A stretch of DNA of 64,000 bases from Planctomycetaceae bacterium (GCA_012719125.1 JAAYAY010000378.1:115345-179344); one strand, 5' to 3'. Shown: positions 42,457-50,890, counted from the stretch's first letter. Numbers and translations are program-made. Notes: generated by a model not told the origin, from the letters alone.

Positions 42457-43212
42457 ATGATCGTCAAACCACGACTACAGCAACACGTTGAGCAGCATCC
42501 GTACCCACTGGTTTTCGCCACGATCAGCGGGGCACACCTGTACGGATTTCCGTCCGCCGACTCGGACTACGACCTGCGGGGTGTCCACCTGCTGCCGCTG
42601 GCCGAAGTCGTGGGGCTGAAGGTCGCCAACGAGACCGTGGAGAAGTCGGGCGTGTACGACGGGCTGGAGATCGACTTGGTGACGCACGACGCCCGGAAGT
42701 TCTTCACCCTGTTGCTGCGGAAGAACGGCTACGTGCTGGAGCAGTTGTTGTCGCCGCTGGTGGTCCACTCGACACCGGAGCACGAAGAACTGAAGGCCCT
42801 GGCCCCAGGCTGCATCACTCGGCACCACGCCCACCACTACCTCGGCTTTGCAGCCACGCAGTGGAAGCTGTTTCAGAAGGACCACCCGCCGAAGGTCAAA
42901 CCCCTGCTGTACGTGTACCGGGTGCTGCTGACAGGCATCCACCTGATGCGAACCGGGCAAGTCGAAGCCAACCTGCTGCGGCTCAACGAGGATGCGAAGC
43001 TGCCGTACATTGGCGAGTTGGTCGAGCGGAAGATGGCGGGCGGCGAGCGTTCCAAGTTGACAGATGCCGATCTGACCTTCCATCAGCGGGAATACGAACG
43101 TCTGGTGTCCGGCCTGGAAGAGGCGTTTCGTCAGAGCCAGTTGCCGGAGGTGCCGTCCGCCCACGCAGCCCTGAACGACCTCTTGGTTCGATTGCGGCTG
43201 CGTGGGCGGTAA
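42457..43212 (+). CDS. Second RlaP-type nucleotidyltransferase
   Basis: 251 residues, 3 bases after the first copy. The active-site motif near residue 23 is ATISGAHLYGFPSADSDYDL, followed by GLEIDLVTHDARKFFTLLL. It lacks the N-terminal barrel of the first enzyme and is clearly diverged, for example G-S-R-A-Y-G becomes G-A-H-L-Y-G. Two different RlaP enzymes after one RtcB suggest two RNA-end substrates. RtcA and RtcR are not in the window. Confidence 0.85.
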   Translation: MIVKPRLQQHVEQHPYPLVFATISGAHLYGFPSADSDYDLRGVHLLPLAEVVGLKVANETVEKSGVYDGLEIDLVTHDARKFFTLLLRKNGYVLEQLLSPLVVHSTPEHEELKALAPGCITRHHAHHYLGFAATQWKLFQKDHPPKVKPLLYVYRVLLTGIHLMRTGQVEANLLRLNEDAKLPYIGELVERKMAGGERSKLTDADLTFHQREYERLVSGLEEAFRQSQLPEVPSAHAALNDLLVRLRLRGR

Positions 43213-43238
43213 GTGACCGCTCCTTCGATCAATCACGA

Positions 43239-43898
43239 TCAACTCTGATCTCGGTTGTCACTCACGACATTGAAGACCGCTATGAGGTTGTCGTGCAGGT
43301 ACTCGTCCAAGTCGTCGGCGTCGATCCGTTCCAACAGGATCTCCACAACCGCACTGGGGTCGATATAATCGACCACAGCATTAGCACAGCCTTCTTCACC
43401 GACTTTTTCGACGTATTCCCAGTACACGTCTTCCGCTGACCGTTCCGGGACCTTTCTCTCCCGATGCTCCTTCATCCATTCCTCCTGGGCTGCAACGGGC
43501 TGACCGAAATGCGGTCTGTACTTCCCGCCCGGCCCTTCTGAGATTGCCATCGTTGCCAATGGGAAACCTGTCGGCGAACTAAGGAGAAAGCCGTCCTCAT
43601 CCGACGTTACGGCCACGCCAAGAAGTGATTCCCACCGAGCTTTCGCCTCGTCCAAAGACTCCAAAGCCGGTTCCGTAGCAGGTTGACCTTGCTTCGTGGC
43701 ACACCACTGCCGGACATCGGCCACCGCCTGGGCGTAGGTGCTGCCCTTCGGAATCTCCAACTGATCGCAGTAATCCGCAGGCAGCACGTCACCGCAATCC
43801 GCCAAGGCATCCAACAGGGATGCGACTGGCCGAACGTCGATCTCGTGCAGCCCATTCGGCTCGTAGGAATTCAACCACTCCTGGAACTGCTCACGCAA
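43239..43898 (-). CDS. Acidic protein of unknown function
   Basis: 219 residues with only TTG 43898 available as a start in frame, so the true start is uncertain. Blocks are EPNGLHEIDVRPVASLLDAL, CGDVLPADYCDQLEIPKG, STYAQAVADVRQWCATKQG and VVEILLERIDADDLDEYLHD. No domain recognised. It is convergent with the RlaP operon. Confidence 0.6.
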   Translation of the reverse strand: MREQFQEWLNSYEPNGLHEIDVRPVASLLDALADCGDVLPADYCDQLEIPKGSTYAQAVADVRQWCATKQGQPATEPALESLDEAKARWESLLGVAVTSDEDGFLLSSPTGFPLATMAISEGPGGKYRPHFGQPVAAQEEWMKEHRERKVPERSAEDVYWEYVEKVGEEGCANAVVDYIDPSAVVEILLERIDADDLDEYLHDNLIAVFNVVSDNRDQS

Positions 43899-43977
43899 GT
43901 GGCTGGGGGCATGTGTTGTTTGTGAATTTGTGTTTATTTCTCAATCCTCTCAAAAGAACGTTTCGTTTACGTATTGC

Positions 43978-44004
43978 CGCCGACATGCAACAAGCAGGTC
44001 GGCG
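43978..44004 (-). terminator. Hairpin downstream of the SprT-like operon
   Basis: CGCCGAC at 43978 pairs with GTCGGCG at 43998 over a 13-base loop, 23 bases past the SprT stop on the minus strand. AT-rich sequence follows (AATACGTAAACGAAACG on the minus strand), but no perfect T-run. Confidence 0.4.
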
Positions 44005-44026
44005 AGAAATCTAACAATCCCGTTAA

Positions 44027-44671
44027 TCAATCAGGGCCACCATCAGTTGGACCTTCCCTCCGACTACTCTTCAACACCACCAACGTCGTTGATGATGTTG
44101 GGCGGGGCATCGCCATCAACTTCGCTTTCACTCTGGCCCGTTCCGCCTCATCCCGCCTCTCCCGGTCGAAGACCGCCCTGGCCCGACGAAACCGATCCAG
44201 GAATTCCTTGCGGGAAAGGCCGTAATCTCGCCGCAGGCAATCGACCACTTGCAGAAAGGTGAGATCTGGTGCTTCCACAACAGCGTCGGAAATCTCCTGG
44301 TACACCAACCCTGCCGTCACACGGGCCACCGGATCTCGGTAACCCGCAATCTCCTTCCGCAGCAGCCCGGCCAGTTCGGTTCGGCCCATCCCTTCGGCAG
44401 CCACCGCTGCCCGTTCCATCCGGCACTGCCACTTCTTCCCGTGGCCCCAGTTCGACGCCGCATGGGCAATCTCGTGGATCAGCAAAAGCGTCCCCTCGTC
44501 GCCATCGGGCAGGTGCGTGATGCGAATAGTCCGGGTCTCTGGGTACACTCGGCCGTTTGCCCCATTGAGGTCGGAGACTTGCCGGATACGCCACCGGCCC
44601 GCTCGATCCCAACGGGGAAAGAATTGCTGACGGACTGCCTGGAATTCGTGTTGGAGTCTGCGTTTCGTCAT
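44027..44671 (-). CDS. SprT-like zinc metalloprotease
   Basis: 214 residues. The zinc motif HEIAHAASNWGHGKKW gives H66-E67-x-x-H70 with a downstream His, as in SprT/Spartan-type proteases. GRVYPETRTIRITHLPDGDE precedes it, as in the family. Such proteins digest DNA-crosslinked proteins or act in element biology. Its ATG overlaps the stop of the preceding gene by 4 bases. The basic tail (RRDEAERARVKAKLMAMPRP) could bind DNA. Confidence 0.82.
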   Translation of the reverse strand: MTKRRLQHEFQAVRQQFFPRWDRAGRWRIRQVSDLNGANGRVYPETRTIRITHLPDGDEGTLLLIHEIAHAASNWGHGKKWQCRMERAAVAAEGMGRTELAGLLRKEIAGYRDPVARVTAGLVYQEISDAVVEAPDLTFLQVVDCLRRDYGLSRKEFLDRFRRARAVFDRERRDEAERARVKAKLMAMPRPTSSTTLVVLKSSRREGPTDGGPD

Positions 44672-45114
44672 GGTTGCCTCCCTTCCGTTTCTGAATCGTT
44701 GTCGTTACCCTCATCCGTGACCGTCTGGAGTCGGCCCGACGCCGCAGCCACGACCAATCTTCCCCACACCTCAACGCTGTCTCCCTCGTCCTTTAGTCGC
44801 CTGTAGCAACGGACGAAAGGGCTCGCAGTACACGGGCCAGCTTCAAGCAGAAGCGACGATCCGAATAGCTCCTCCATGTCCTCCCGTACCGCCCACACAG
44901 CACCGGCCTGCCGCACAAGCACCTCTCCGACGTAGCAGCCGAACATGTAAGCCGCCCTCCCGGCAAGATCGTCTCCGCAATCGCCGACTTTGCCGAGCAA
45001 CCTGTCCACCTCCCGGAGTGAGGCAAGTGAAAAGTCCAGGTTGAAGTCAGCCTGAATCCTCTCGGCCCTACTCCTGGCGTAGGCAATTCTTTCCTCATCT
45101 TGTGTATTGTCCAT
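44668..45114 (-). CDS. Hypothetical protein coupled to the SprT-like gene
   Basis: 148 residues from ATG 45114 (GAAAGGACTAAATCA upstream). Helical start with ERIAYARSRAERIQADFNLD, then FSLASLREVDRLLGKVGDCG, RAAYMFGCYVGEVLVRQAG and LRDEGDSVEVWGRL-like KDEGDSVEVWGRLVVAAA. The G-C-Y-x-G-E-x-L pattern recalls DUF3806-type proteins, but only weakly. Function unknown. Confidence 0.6.
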   Translation of the reverse strand: MDNTQDEERIAYARSRAERIQADFNLDFSLASLREVDRLLGKVGDCGDDLAGRAAYMFGCYVGEVLVRQAGAVWAVREDMEELFGSSLLLEAGPCTASPFVRCYRRLKDEGDSVEVWGRLVVAAASGRLQTVTDEGNDNDSETEGRQP

Positions 45115-45229
45115 TGATTTAGTCCTTTCTTGTTGATTACCTTCCATAACAGCGTGTCGAGTCTTAAAATCTGTTCCCATTTAGCAGGCTCAATCGAACT
45201 CGACCAGTTGGCCGTGGACCCTTCGATGC

Positions 45230-46522
45230 TCATGAAAACCGTAGATCCGGCCGAACGACCGTCGGCCGGAACCACTTGATCTTGACGTTTTTTCTCCCTT
45301 CCCCGCACCGGACAGCATGAAGGTGGCCCGACCGAATGTGGGCATGGCTGTGTCCCCGGCCGTGTTCGCCAGAACCAGAGCCTGACCATCTCGGAGTCTC
45401 GCCGAGGAACATCTCGTTCGTACCCACATTCCAGCCGTGCTTTCCACGCCTGCGAGCCCGGTCGATGAGGCGTTTCTTCGTCTCATCGTCGCCCTGTTCA
45501 AACTTCAGTCGGTCCTTGGACAGCACATCGTATTGCAGGAAGTTGCCTTCCGGCGTGTTCGCCATAAAGCCGATTGTGGCTACGATCCGAAGGCAGTTCT
45601 TCAGCACTTCACGACGGCGACTTCCCGGCCCTATCGGCGTAGCTGCCACATTCTCGACCGCTTCAAAGGCGTCTTCGAGCGAATTCTCCGGACTTAGGCG
45701 AATCATGAACACCCAATCCCGTATGTAATAAATGCTGCCGCAATGAGCCTGATCACCTAAATCAACATGCAAACAAAGGCTATCCGTTCGTGCGTTGAGT
45801 CCCTGCGGAATTCGCCCTTCCGCCAGGAATGATAATCGCTCTGTCTCACTCAGTCGGGGCATCACCGGCTTTGCCAGCAAGATGTTCCGCACATACTCAT
45901 CACCCTCTACAGTCAAGTCAGGGTGGGGCTGGGAAAACCTGATGTCCACCGTGTGAAATCCCCCCGGAACCTCCACGTAACTGGACGGTATCGTGTCAAG
46001 CCTGCAACGGCACAGGTACGGGACGATCCGGGGATGCACACGGTAGTACGGCTTGTTCGCTAGCAGCCACAGGTACTCTTCACACAGCCGTTCGGCTTCG
46101 GTTTTGGAAGCCTCGGCACGCTCCAATTGACTCAAACGCTCCACTTCCATCGGAAGACGTGCCGAGAGCGGCAGCCTTTTCGTATCAGGAAACAAATCAC
46201 CCGCCTCGTCAAACCTCGTCCGCCACTCCTGATAGCCCAAGGACCGAGACCTTTCCTGGCCCCACGCCTCTAGCTCAGCGATTTCGTCTGGCACTTCTTC
46301 GCCTTCTGCCCGAAGCTGCTCAGCACAGTGGATGCAGACGGACCTCAGATCCTCAACACCGACCGCCCAGATCCGGCGAAAACACTCCGGGCACACCCAA
46401 TCATCAAACTCCTGTTCACCGCTTCTGACTCGGCACCACCGCTTGGAATCGCCATCGACCAGATGTTTGCAGACGACAATCCCTGGTGCGAATTGGTGAT
46501 CGCCACATTCAATCAGATCCAT
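45230..46522 (-). CDS. Large zinc-ribbon protein with basic His/Trp-rich C-terminus
   Basis: 430 residues from ATG 46522, set by AAGGAGGGTTTCAAG upstream. The N-terminus (ECGDHQFAPGIVVCKHLVDG, WVCPECFRRIWAVG, SVCIHCAEQLR) carries at least two Cys pairs. The middle (RVHPRIVPYLCRCRLDTIPS, FHTVDIRFSQPHPDLTVEGD) is unassigned. The C-terminus ends RGHSHAHIRSGHLHAVRCGE, GRKNVKIKWFRPTVVRPDLR. I recall that H-x-R-x-G-H and W-x-x-P-T pattern at the ends of plasmid- and phage-borne unknown proteins. Function unknown; mobile origin likely. Confidence 0.65.
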   Translation of the reverse strand: MDLIECGDHQFAPGIVVCKHLVDGDSKRWCRVRSGEQEFDDWVCPECFRRIWAVGVEDLRSVCIHCAEQLRAEGEEVPDEIAELEAWGQERSRSLGYQEWRTRFDEAGDLFPDTKRLPLSARLPMEVERLSQLERAEASKTEAERLCEEYLWLLANKPYYRVHPRIVPYLCRCRLDTIPSSYVEVPGGFHTVDIRFSQPHPDLTVEGDEYVRNILLAKPVMPRLSETERLSFLAEGRIPQGLNARTDSLCLHVDLGDQAHCGSIYYIRDWVFMIRLSPENSLEDAFEAVENVAATPIGPGSRRREVLKNCLRIVATIGFMANTPEGNFLQYDVLSKDRLKFEQGDDETKKRLIDRARRRGKHGWNVGTNEMFLGETPRWSGSGSGEHGRGHSHAHIRSGHLHAVRCGEGRKNVKIKWFRPTVVRPDLRFS

Positions 46523-46645
46523 CTTGAAACCCTCCTTGAATCCCTTATCCAACATCCGTTCCAATCACATTTCTTGAACGTTCCAACTCTTGCACTGGCC
46601 TGACCGGCGGCGGGGCACACCCCCGCCGCTAGCAAGCCAATAGGA

Positions 46646-47086
46646 TCAGTTGTGGCTTGAACAATCGGGCGGCCTCAACAGCCAGATCGTCGGCCCCTGC
46701 GTCGGAGGCTCCGGGTGGCTCGGTTGTATGACCACGACTTCGCCCTTCTTCACCCTTTCCCGAATCGTCCTGTTCAGGAATCGCCGGACTTTGCTTATAG
46801 GAGCAGTGAGCAGAAGATCTTGGGCCGACAACTGCTCCTCTCTCGTCCCAAAGCCAAGTAACTGCTCCGGCGTCGGGAATACTTCCAGCGTGGCGGGAAG
46901 CGGCAACGAACTCGCCGCACAGGATGCTCCATTGATGGCAATCCACCACCACAGTCGATCCGCTATTCTTGTCGTCTCAGCAGCGTCCGCTGAGCCGGAC
47001 GACGAGCTTGAACCACTGTCAGGGCCGAAGGGTTCCCCAGGTCCGTCCGTGCAGTCCAACATTTGTACTTGCTTTGTATTCAGCAC
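46646..47086 (-). CDS. Hypothetical protein, Ser-rich start
   Basis: 146 residues from GTG 47086, supported by AAGGAG nine bases upstream and overlap with the preceding stop. Low-complexity SSSSSGSADAAETTRIADRL is followed by ATLEVFPTPEQLLGFGTREE, LSAQDLLLTAPISKVRRFLN, RTIRERVKKGEVVVIQPSHP. No domain recognised. Confidence 0.55.
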   Translation of the reverse strand: MLNTKQVQMLDCTDGPGEPFGPDSGSSSSSGSADAAETTRIADRLWWWIAINGASCAASSLPLPATLEVFPTPEQLLGFGTREEQLSAQDLLLTAPISKVRRFLNRTIRERVKKGEVVVIQPSHPEPPTQGPTIWLLRPPDCSSHN

Positions 47087-47517
47087 TGCTCATTCTCCTT
47101 GTTGCTCGACCCTCGACTCTCCTGCCACGCCGTTCTGAAGCACTCATTGACAGCTGTTTCAAGCTTTGGAATGTCAACTGATAGACGTGAATAGTTGGTC
47201 GCAACAATTGCCCAGCTATACCCGCCCGAATCCAGCCCAAAACCATCGGCGTGCAGCCCTGTTGTCTCGATGTACTCCCGGATCAACTGGACCTCACGGT
47301 CGGCCGTGTTACCGAGTTCATAGCCATCATTGCCGAAGATGACAACTTTGTCTCCACAGTCGATCACACCCCGATGCCAGTGAAACATGCACCTCGAAGT
47401 AAACTCCGCCGCTGCTGTTGCCATGCCGTCTGGGGTCAGACGGACGGCTGAAGATCCGCTGTCTTCATTCTTTTGCTCTACTTGTGTCATGCTCGTATCC
47501 GACTCGTTCGTCTTCAT
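47080..47517 (-). CDS. Hypothetical protein
   Basis: 145 residues from ATG 47517 with AAGGAACTGAAAA upstream. After a Ser/Glu-rich start, FTSRCMFHWHRGVIDCGDKV, VIFGNDGYELGNTADREVQL and ADGFGLDSGGYSWAIVATNY form an alpha/beta pattern without a recognised family. It is translated into the next gene with a 7-base overlap. Confidence 0.55.
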   Translation of the reverse strand: MKTNESDTSMTQVEQKNEDSGSSAVRLTPDGMATAAAEFTSRCMFHWHRGVIDCGDKVVIFGNDGYELGNTADREVQLIREYIETTGLHADGFGLDSGGYSWAIVATNYSRLSVDIPKLETAVNECFRTAWQESRGSSNKENEQC

Positions 47518-47568
47518 TTTTCAGTTCCTTTTCTGGGAAGTTGTTTAGGCATTGAAATCATGGTTGCC

Positions 47569-47778
47569 TTAGACGGCCCAAAAGCCGACAGGCACTTTGC
47601 CGGACGGATAGTACAGGCGTAGTGCATCCATCACCTTGTCTTCCTCTTTTCCCACAAGCTCAACGAGCTTGTCAAAGGTCCGTGGTCTCGGCTTTTTTGA
47701 GGCCGTCCACGTGGTCTCCGAATACTGTGCAGACAGTCTTGCTCGCAATTCTTTCAGTCCGGTCGTCGTCTTCTTCAT
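47569..47778 (-). CDS. Small basic protein, first gene of the leftward operon
   Basis: 69 residues, preceded by AAGGAGCAGAAGAG and ATG 47778. MKKTTTGLKELRARLSAQYS, ETTWTASKKPRPRTFDKLVE and LVGKEEDKVMDALRLYYPSG suggest a small DNA-associated helix bundle. No family recognised. It heads a run of six leftward genes that ends with the SprT-like protease. Confidence 0.55.
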   Translation of the reverse strand: MKKTTTGLKELRARLSAQYSETTWTASKKPRPRTFDKLVELVGKEEDKVMDALRLYYPSGKVPVGFWAV

Positions 47779-48005
47779 CTCTTCTGCTCCTTACTCTTGG
47801 GTTTCAGCCGAGCCACAAACATTTGTCGCTCCGCTCCTCGACGTGTCGTACAAGCAATCCAACCTGTGCATAGGATTAGACAGTCGTCCTTCACTGTCGT
47901 TTAGGGAGGAGTCTAAATGGACTCCAGGGCTGTGCGTTGGCTGGATCGCCTTTCTGGCTGCATGTGCAATGACTTGCTCTTCACGTGCCAGATGGGAGTA
48001 ATATA

Positions 48006-48221
48006 TCAGATTTCCAAAAACCGCCAAGGTGTAGCGTGTTTTAAGGTGTTTTCGTACTTATGAGTACGTAACAGAGCGTCGAGAGGCATAGTATAGCTTC
48101 GAGATTTAGGGCGGCCTTTGACCGAGCCGTGTAGAGAGTCTACTAGGTAAGAATACCGTATCGTGATAGAGGTCCGTCCGGCTGCTTTCGGAATCTCTTG
48201 TGGTTTGAAGAGGTAGGCCAC
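48006..48221 (-). CDS. Doubtful 71-residue ORF
   Basis: GTG 48221 to TGA 48006. The peptide AYLFKPQEIPKAAGRTSITI, RYSYLVDSLHGSVKGRPKSR, SYTMPLDALLRTHKYENTLK has a protein-like basic composition. It has no ribosome site, and it overlaps another open frame. It may be a decayed gene. Confidence 0.22.
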   Translation of the reverse strand: MAYLFKPQEIPKAAGRTSITIRYSYLVDSLHGSVKGRPKSRSYTMPLDALLRTHKYENTLKHATPWRFLEI

Positions 48222-48276
48222 ACTTTTTAGGTTTGAGTTCTAAAGTCAGCACACGGATGTTGTTTGAACCTCGCTC

Positions 48277-48725
48277 TTTTCAGTCGTAAGGTTTGCAGGG
48301 ACCTTCATCAAAGGAATTGATGAAATTGTGTCGGCTGGAATTAGTGGCATGATTTGAAAGTCTAGGAAGACTTTCATTTTGAACAGTAAAACACGGGTTT
48401 TATGTCGGCATGGTTCAAATAGTTGCGGTTCTGGCGTGCCACAGTTTCGGTCAGAAACTTTCTCGTTGAAGGCTCGTTTCGAAGTTTCAGTCGTAAATTT
48501 TGGAGTCGGGGTTTCATTAGGAGAATTAAGGAATATATGCCGACAGTGGATTTTCAGGCGTAAATTTGGCCAGGGACTTACAACAGAATAGACTTTCAGT
48601 CGCAAATTTCGGAACGAGACTTTTAATAAGCGGAAATTGCTGAATATATGTCGGCAGGAATTATTGGCGTGATTTGAAAGTCTGGGTGGACTAGCATTTT
48701 GAATAGTAAAGGTGGGTTTCAAGAC
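48277..48725. repeat. Long diverged direct repeats (iteron-like or structured)
   Basis: Two near-complete units (about 48277-48402 and 48594-48722) share TTTCAGTCG[T/C]AA at the start, then GTCGGC[T/A]GGAATTA-TGGC, TGATTTGAAAGTCT and CATTTTGAA-AGTAAA-GGGTTT. A shorter copy at 48483-48546 repeats the start and the AATATATG-CGACAG segment, and a fourth partial copy starts at 48549. Similarity is clear by eye at roughly four of five bases. Iterons, a duplicated RNA or a degenerate mobile repeat are all possible. Confidence 0.75.
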
Positions 48726-48782
48726 ATTGGTCAGCACAACACTGGTGCGTCACGACCATGGCGGAGTTTTGAACAAAGAAAT

Positions 48783-48811
48783 GCCCCGTGGAAGAAATCT
48801 TCACACGGGGC
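48783..48811. terminator. 8-bp GC hairpin extended by GAAG/CTTC
   Basis: GCCCCGTG at 48783-48790 pairs with CACGGGGC at 48804-48811, and the loop can extend the stem through GAAG and CTTC. On the minus strand it is followed by ATTTCTTTG, so it could terminate leftward transcription; on the plus strand it lies just upstream of the promoter. Confidence 0.5.
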
Positions 48812-48823
48812 AAAATAATCGTT

Positions 48824-48852
48824 TTGAGTTTTGTGCTCGCCACGACTATAAT
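48824..48852 (+). promoter_or_regulatory. Sigma70-type promoter of the primase-like gene
   Basis: TTGAGT at 48824-48829, 17 bases, then a perfect TATAAT at 48847-48852. The gene's ATG at 48858 begins 5 bases after the -10, so the transcript should be leaderless or nearly so. No ribosome site precedes the ATG. Confidence 0.72.
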
Positions 48853-48857
48853 ATGCT

Positions 48858-50573
48858 ATGCAACTAACATATAATAAGTATCGTAGCAACGACCAAAAAC
48901 CAAAAGCAAAATATCCATTTTGTAAGACGGAGGCCACGGCCACGTCTTGGCTCCAGGAATATATCTACTACGGAGTTGGGCGACGATATCTCGGCTGGCG
49001 ATTCCCAGTGAATGAACTACAGGCTGACGGGAGTTGGATTGAGGTTGAAAAGGCCGGTCCCCGAAGCTGGCAGACGCCGCCGAAAGAAGAACGGTATAAA
49101 TGGCGGCCGGTCCTTGAGCATCTGCGTGGTCGATTTCGTGGTGTAATCACCGGCTCAAGCCACGTGCCATTTATCACCACGGAGCTTGATCGGCATTCCG
49201 GTACAATCCCCGCCGAAATTCACATCCTGGAGGTCATGGCGACGGCCAAACTGCTCAAAGCAAAGTTTGGAACGGCGGCCGGGTACAGGCTGCGTTGGTG
49301 CGTTGAAGTCAATAATAGGAACGGCTCGGTCAAATTCTTCGGCTGGGCGAATGTCCCAATTCCCATCGAAACCGCCAAGAAATCCGGCCAGCAAATTCAC
49401 GACGCTTTGGCCCAACAAGATCTGTTGGGGTCGGGCCGGGAGGTGTTTCCGTACAATCATTCCCAAGTTTTGTTGCCGATGCGTTATGACAAGACGACCA
49501 TCATAGACACGGGCGTCCTTCCCCATTGTACGAGGAAGGTGAAGGACGACGACACCGGGAAATTCGACAATTACGAGACCTATTCGGTCTTAAGTTTGTG
49601 TGATTGGCTCAGCCGGTGCAGCAATTTCGACGATTGGACTTTCCTCAAAACTGTTCAACAAGCCTGTGCCAACCTGCCGGATGAAGAACCCGTGCCCGTG
49701 GGAAAGACCATGGCACTGCCGCCGGAGGAAGCGGAGACCGTCGAGATCTCGACGCCTTACAGCGGCAGGGCGGCTGATAATCCCAATTCCTTCGAACGGC
49801 AACACGTTGCGTTGCTGGAGTTGTGCCGTCGAATGAAACGAATGGTGTCATTTTCCGAGGCCCTGGGCTACATCAAGGCTAATAATCTGTACACGGGCAG
49901 TTGGGAGCAGAATCGGTCTCGGTGGCGGGCCAGGGTTCGCTGGATTCTCAGGGCGATTGCCAAGACGTTTGATCCGACCAAGTGCCATGGCCTACGTCAT
50001 GAAGTGGAGGTTGGTAAATTCGACCAATATACAAGGTCCATGATGGGATGGATCAAAGGTCAGGAACGCCGGAGTATGGATGAGTTTGGAAATGGGATGG
50101 TTACCCAGAATCGATATCGGGTCGATTGGAGATTTGCCTCGGTCTTCTTGTCCGTCGTGGAGTTCTGCTTGATAAAGTCGCCGAACGAGGATGGGTCATT
50201 GCCGCAAGTAAGGGCGGAAGACATCTGGGATCGTTGTGTTCAGGGCGGGCTGACTGACATACCTTTCTGCGAGAAGAAATGGGCCATTTGCCGTGACTTC
50301 CTGGAAAGAAGAGGAATTATCAAAGTCGTGGATCGGCAGTGGCAGCGGGGCAAGGCAATGCGGTGGGAGGTTTGTCCAGAATTCCATCGATTACCACAAT
50401 GGTGGAGAAGTGTCAAGAAGCCTTCTTGCTTGGAGCCTGTGGCCCTGACTGACTTCCTGGCTAATAGCAATAGGAGGCACAACCCCTCACCTAATACTTA
50501 TCCGCCATTAGGCGGACCAGAACTGGAGCTTTCAGGTGCCTCCGGGTCGATTCCCATCCGGGCTCCGCCCTGA
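48858..50573 (+). CDS. Putative AEP-like primase / replication protein of an integrated element
   Basis: 571 residues. Residues about 95-235 carry GVITGSSHVPFITTELDRHS, IPAEIHILEVMATAKLLKAK, YRLRWCVEVNNRNGSVKFFG and GREVFPYNHSQVLLPMRYDK, then TTIIDTGVLPHCTRKV. The spacing of an acidic strand (TELD), an N-G-S-x-K-F-F segment and the E-V-F-P...LP-x-x-x-D block resembles archaeo-eukaryotic primase folds, but individual catalytic residues are uncertain. The C-terminal half (RWRARVRWILRAIAKTFDPT, WAICRDFLERRGIIKVVDRQ) looks winged-helix-like. It lies beside repeats and a strong promoter. The last residues (SGASGSIPIRAPP) run into the repeat at 50572. Confidence 0.5.
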   Translation: MQLTYNKYRSNDQKPKAKYPFCKTEATATSWLQEYIYYGVGRRYLGWRFPVNELQADGSWIEVEKAGPRSWQTPPKEERYKWRPVLEHLRGRFRGVITGSSHVPFITTELDRHSGTIPAEIHILEVMATAKLLKAKFGTAAGYRLRWCVEVNNRNGSVKFFGWANVPIPIETAKKSGQQIHDALAQQDLLGSGREVFPYNHSQVLLPMRYDKTTIIDTGVLPHCTRKVKDDDTGKFDNYETYSVLSLCDWLSRCSNFDDWTFLKTVQQACANLPDEEPVPVGKTMALPPEEAETVEISTPYSGRAADNPNSFERQHVALLELCRRMKRMVSFSEALGYIKANNLYTGSWEQNRSRWRARVRWILRAIAKTFDPTKCHGLRHEVEVGKFDQYTRSMMGWIKGQERRSMDEFGNGMVTQNRYRVDWRFASVFLSVVEFCLIKSPNEDGSLPQVRAEDIWDRCVQGGLTDIPFCEKKWAICRDFLERRGIIKVVDRQWQRGKAMRWEVCPEFHRLPQWWRSVKKPSCLEPVALTDFLANSNRRHNPSPNTYPPLGGPELELSGASGSIPIRAPP

Positions 50574-50587
50574 AAGGCGGCTGTGAG
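50572..50587 (+). repeat. 16-bp direct repeat, left copy (candidate attachment repeat)
   Basis: GAAAGGCGGCTGTGAG is identical to 63852-63867, in the same orientation, and both copies are preceded by CCGCCC. The right copy lies between the integrase gene and tRNA-Glu. It may mark an integration junction or a shared terminator-type hairpin. Confidence 0.5.
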
Positions 50588-50890
50588 CGGGGAAAACGGC
50601 ATTTTGCGACTGAAAGCAATATCAACTGGGATCGGGGTACGCACAGTATAGTGGAGCGGGCAGGTCTGCCCAGCGAATTTCTTCCCAACCGACTCCCTCA
50701 GACGGCACGCAAAGCCCTGCGGTGTCTTGGTTTTCTATGGTGAACAGTTCTTGATGCCATGGAGCCACGGATTGACCGCCCAACAGCCCAGTGGACTGAT
50801 CCAACTGGGCTGTCAGGGTGTCCTGTACCAAAAGTTGGATTGCCTGGAAAGTCTTGATAAGTGATTATCAATCCCGCCCGTGTTCGATTA
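50574..50890. other. Gap of 317 bases with repeat arm and hairpin
   Basis: It contains an inverted 14-base copy of the 48593 repeat arm (50603-50616), and a 10-bp hairpin, ACAGCCCAGT at 50783 with ACTGGGCTGT at 50804. A minus-strand open stretch ending at 50622 (SLIKTFQAIQLLVQDTLTAQ then WHQELFTIENQDTAG) looks protein-like, but it has no start and may be debris of the methyltransferase remnant's neighbour. Confidence 0.45.

Larger units (their letters stand above)
47779..48857. other. AT-richer non-coding region with repeats, hairpin and promoter
   Basis: About 1.08 kb between the leftward operon and the primase-like gene, clearly less GC-rich than its surroundings. It contains the diverged long repeats at 48277-48725, a GC hairpin at 48783 and a promoter at 48824. 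Two minus-strand open frames (47791-48027 and 48006-48221) lack ribosome sites. A replication origin or regulatory RNA region is my preferred reading. Confidence 0.6.

Noticed and set aside
47791..48027. 78-residue minus-strand ORF
   Set aside because: TTG-only start, no ribosome site, overlaps another open frame, composition not convincing.
48277..48725. CRISPR array
   Set aside because: Repeat units are too long and too diverged, spacing is irregular, there are no uniform spacers, and no Cas gene is in the window.
50541..50566. tRNA T-arm-like sequence GGGTCGATTCCC with CCGGGC at the end of the primase-like ORF
   Set aside because: One base is missing from the T-loop, the stem does not extend, and no D-arm or anticodon arm is found upstream.
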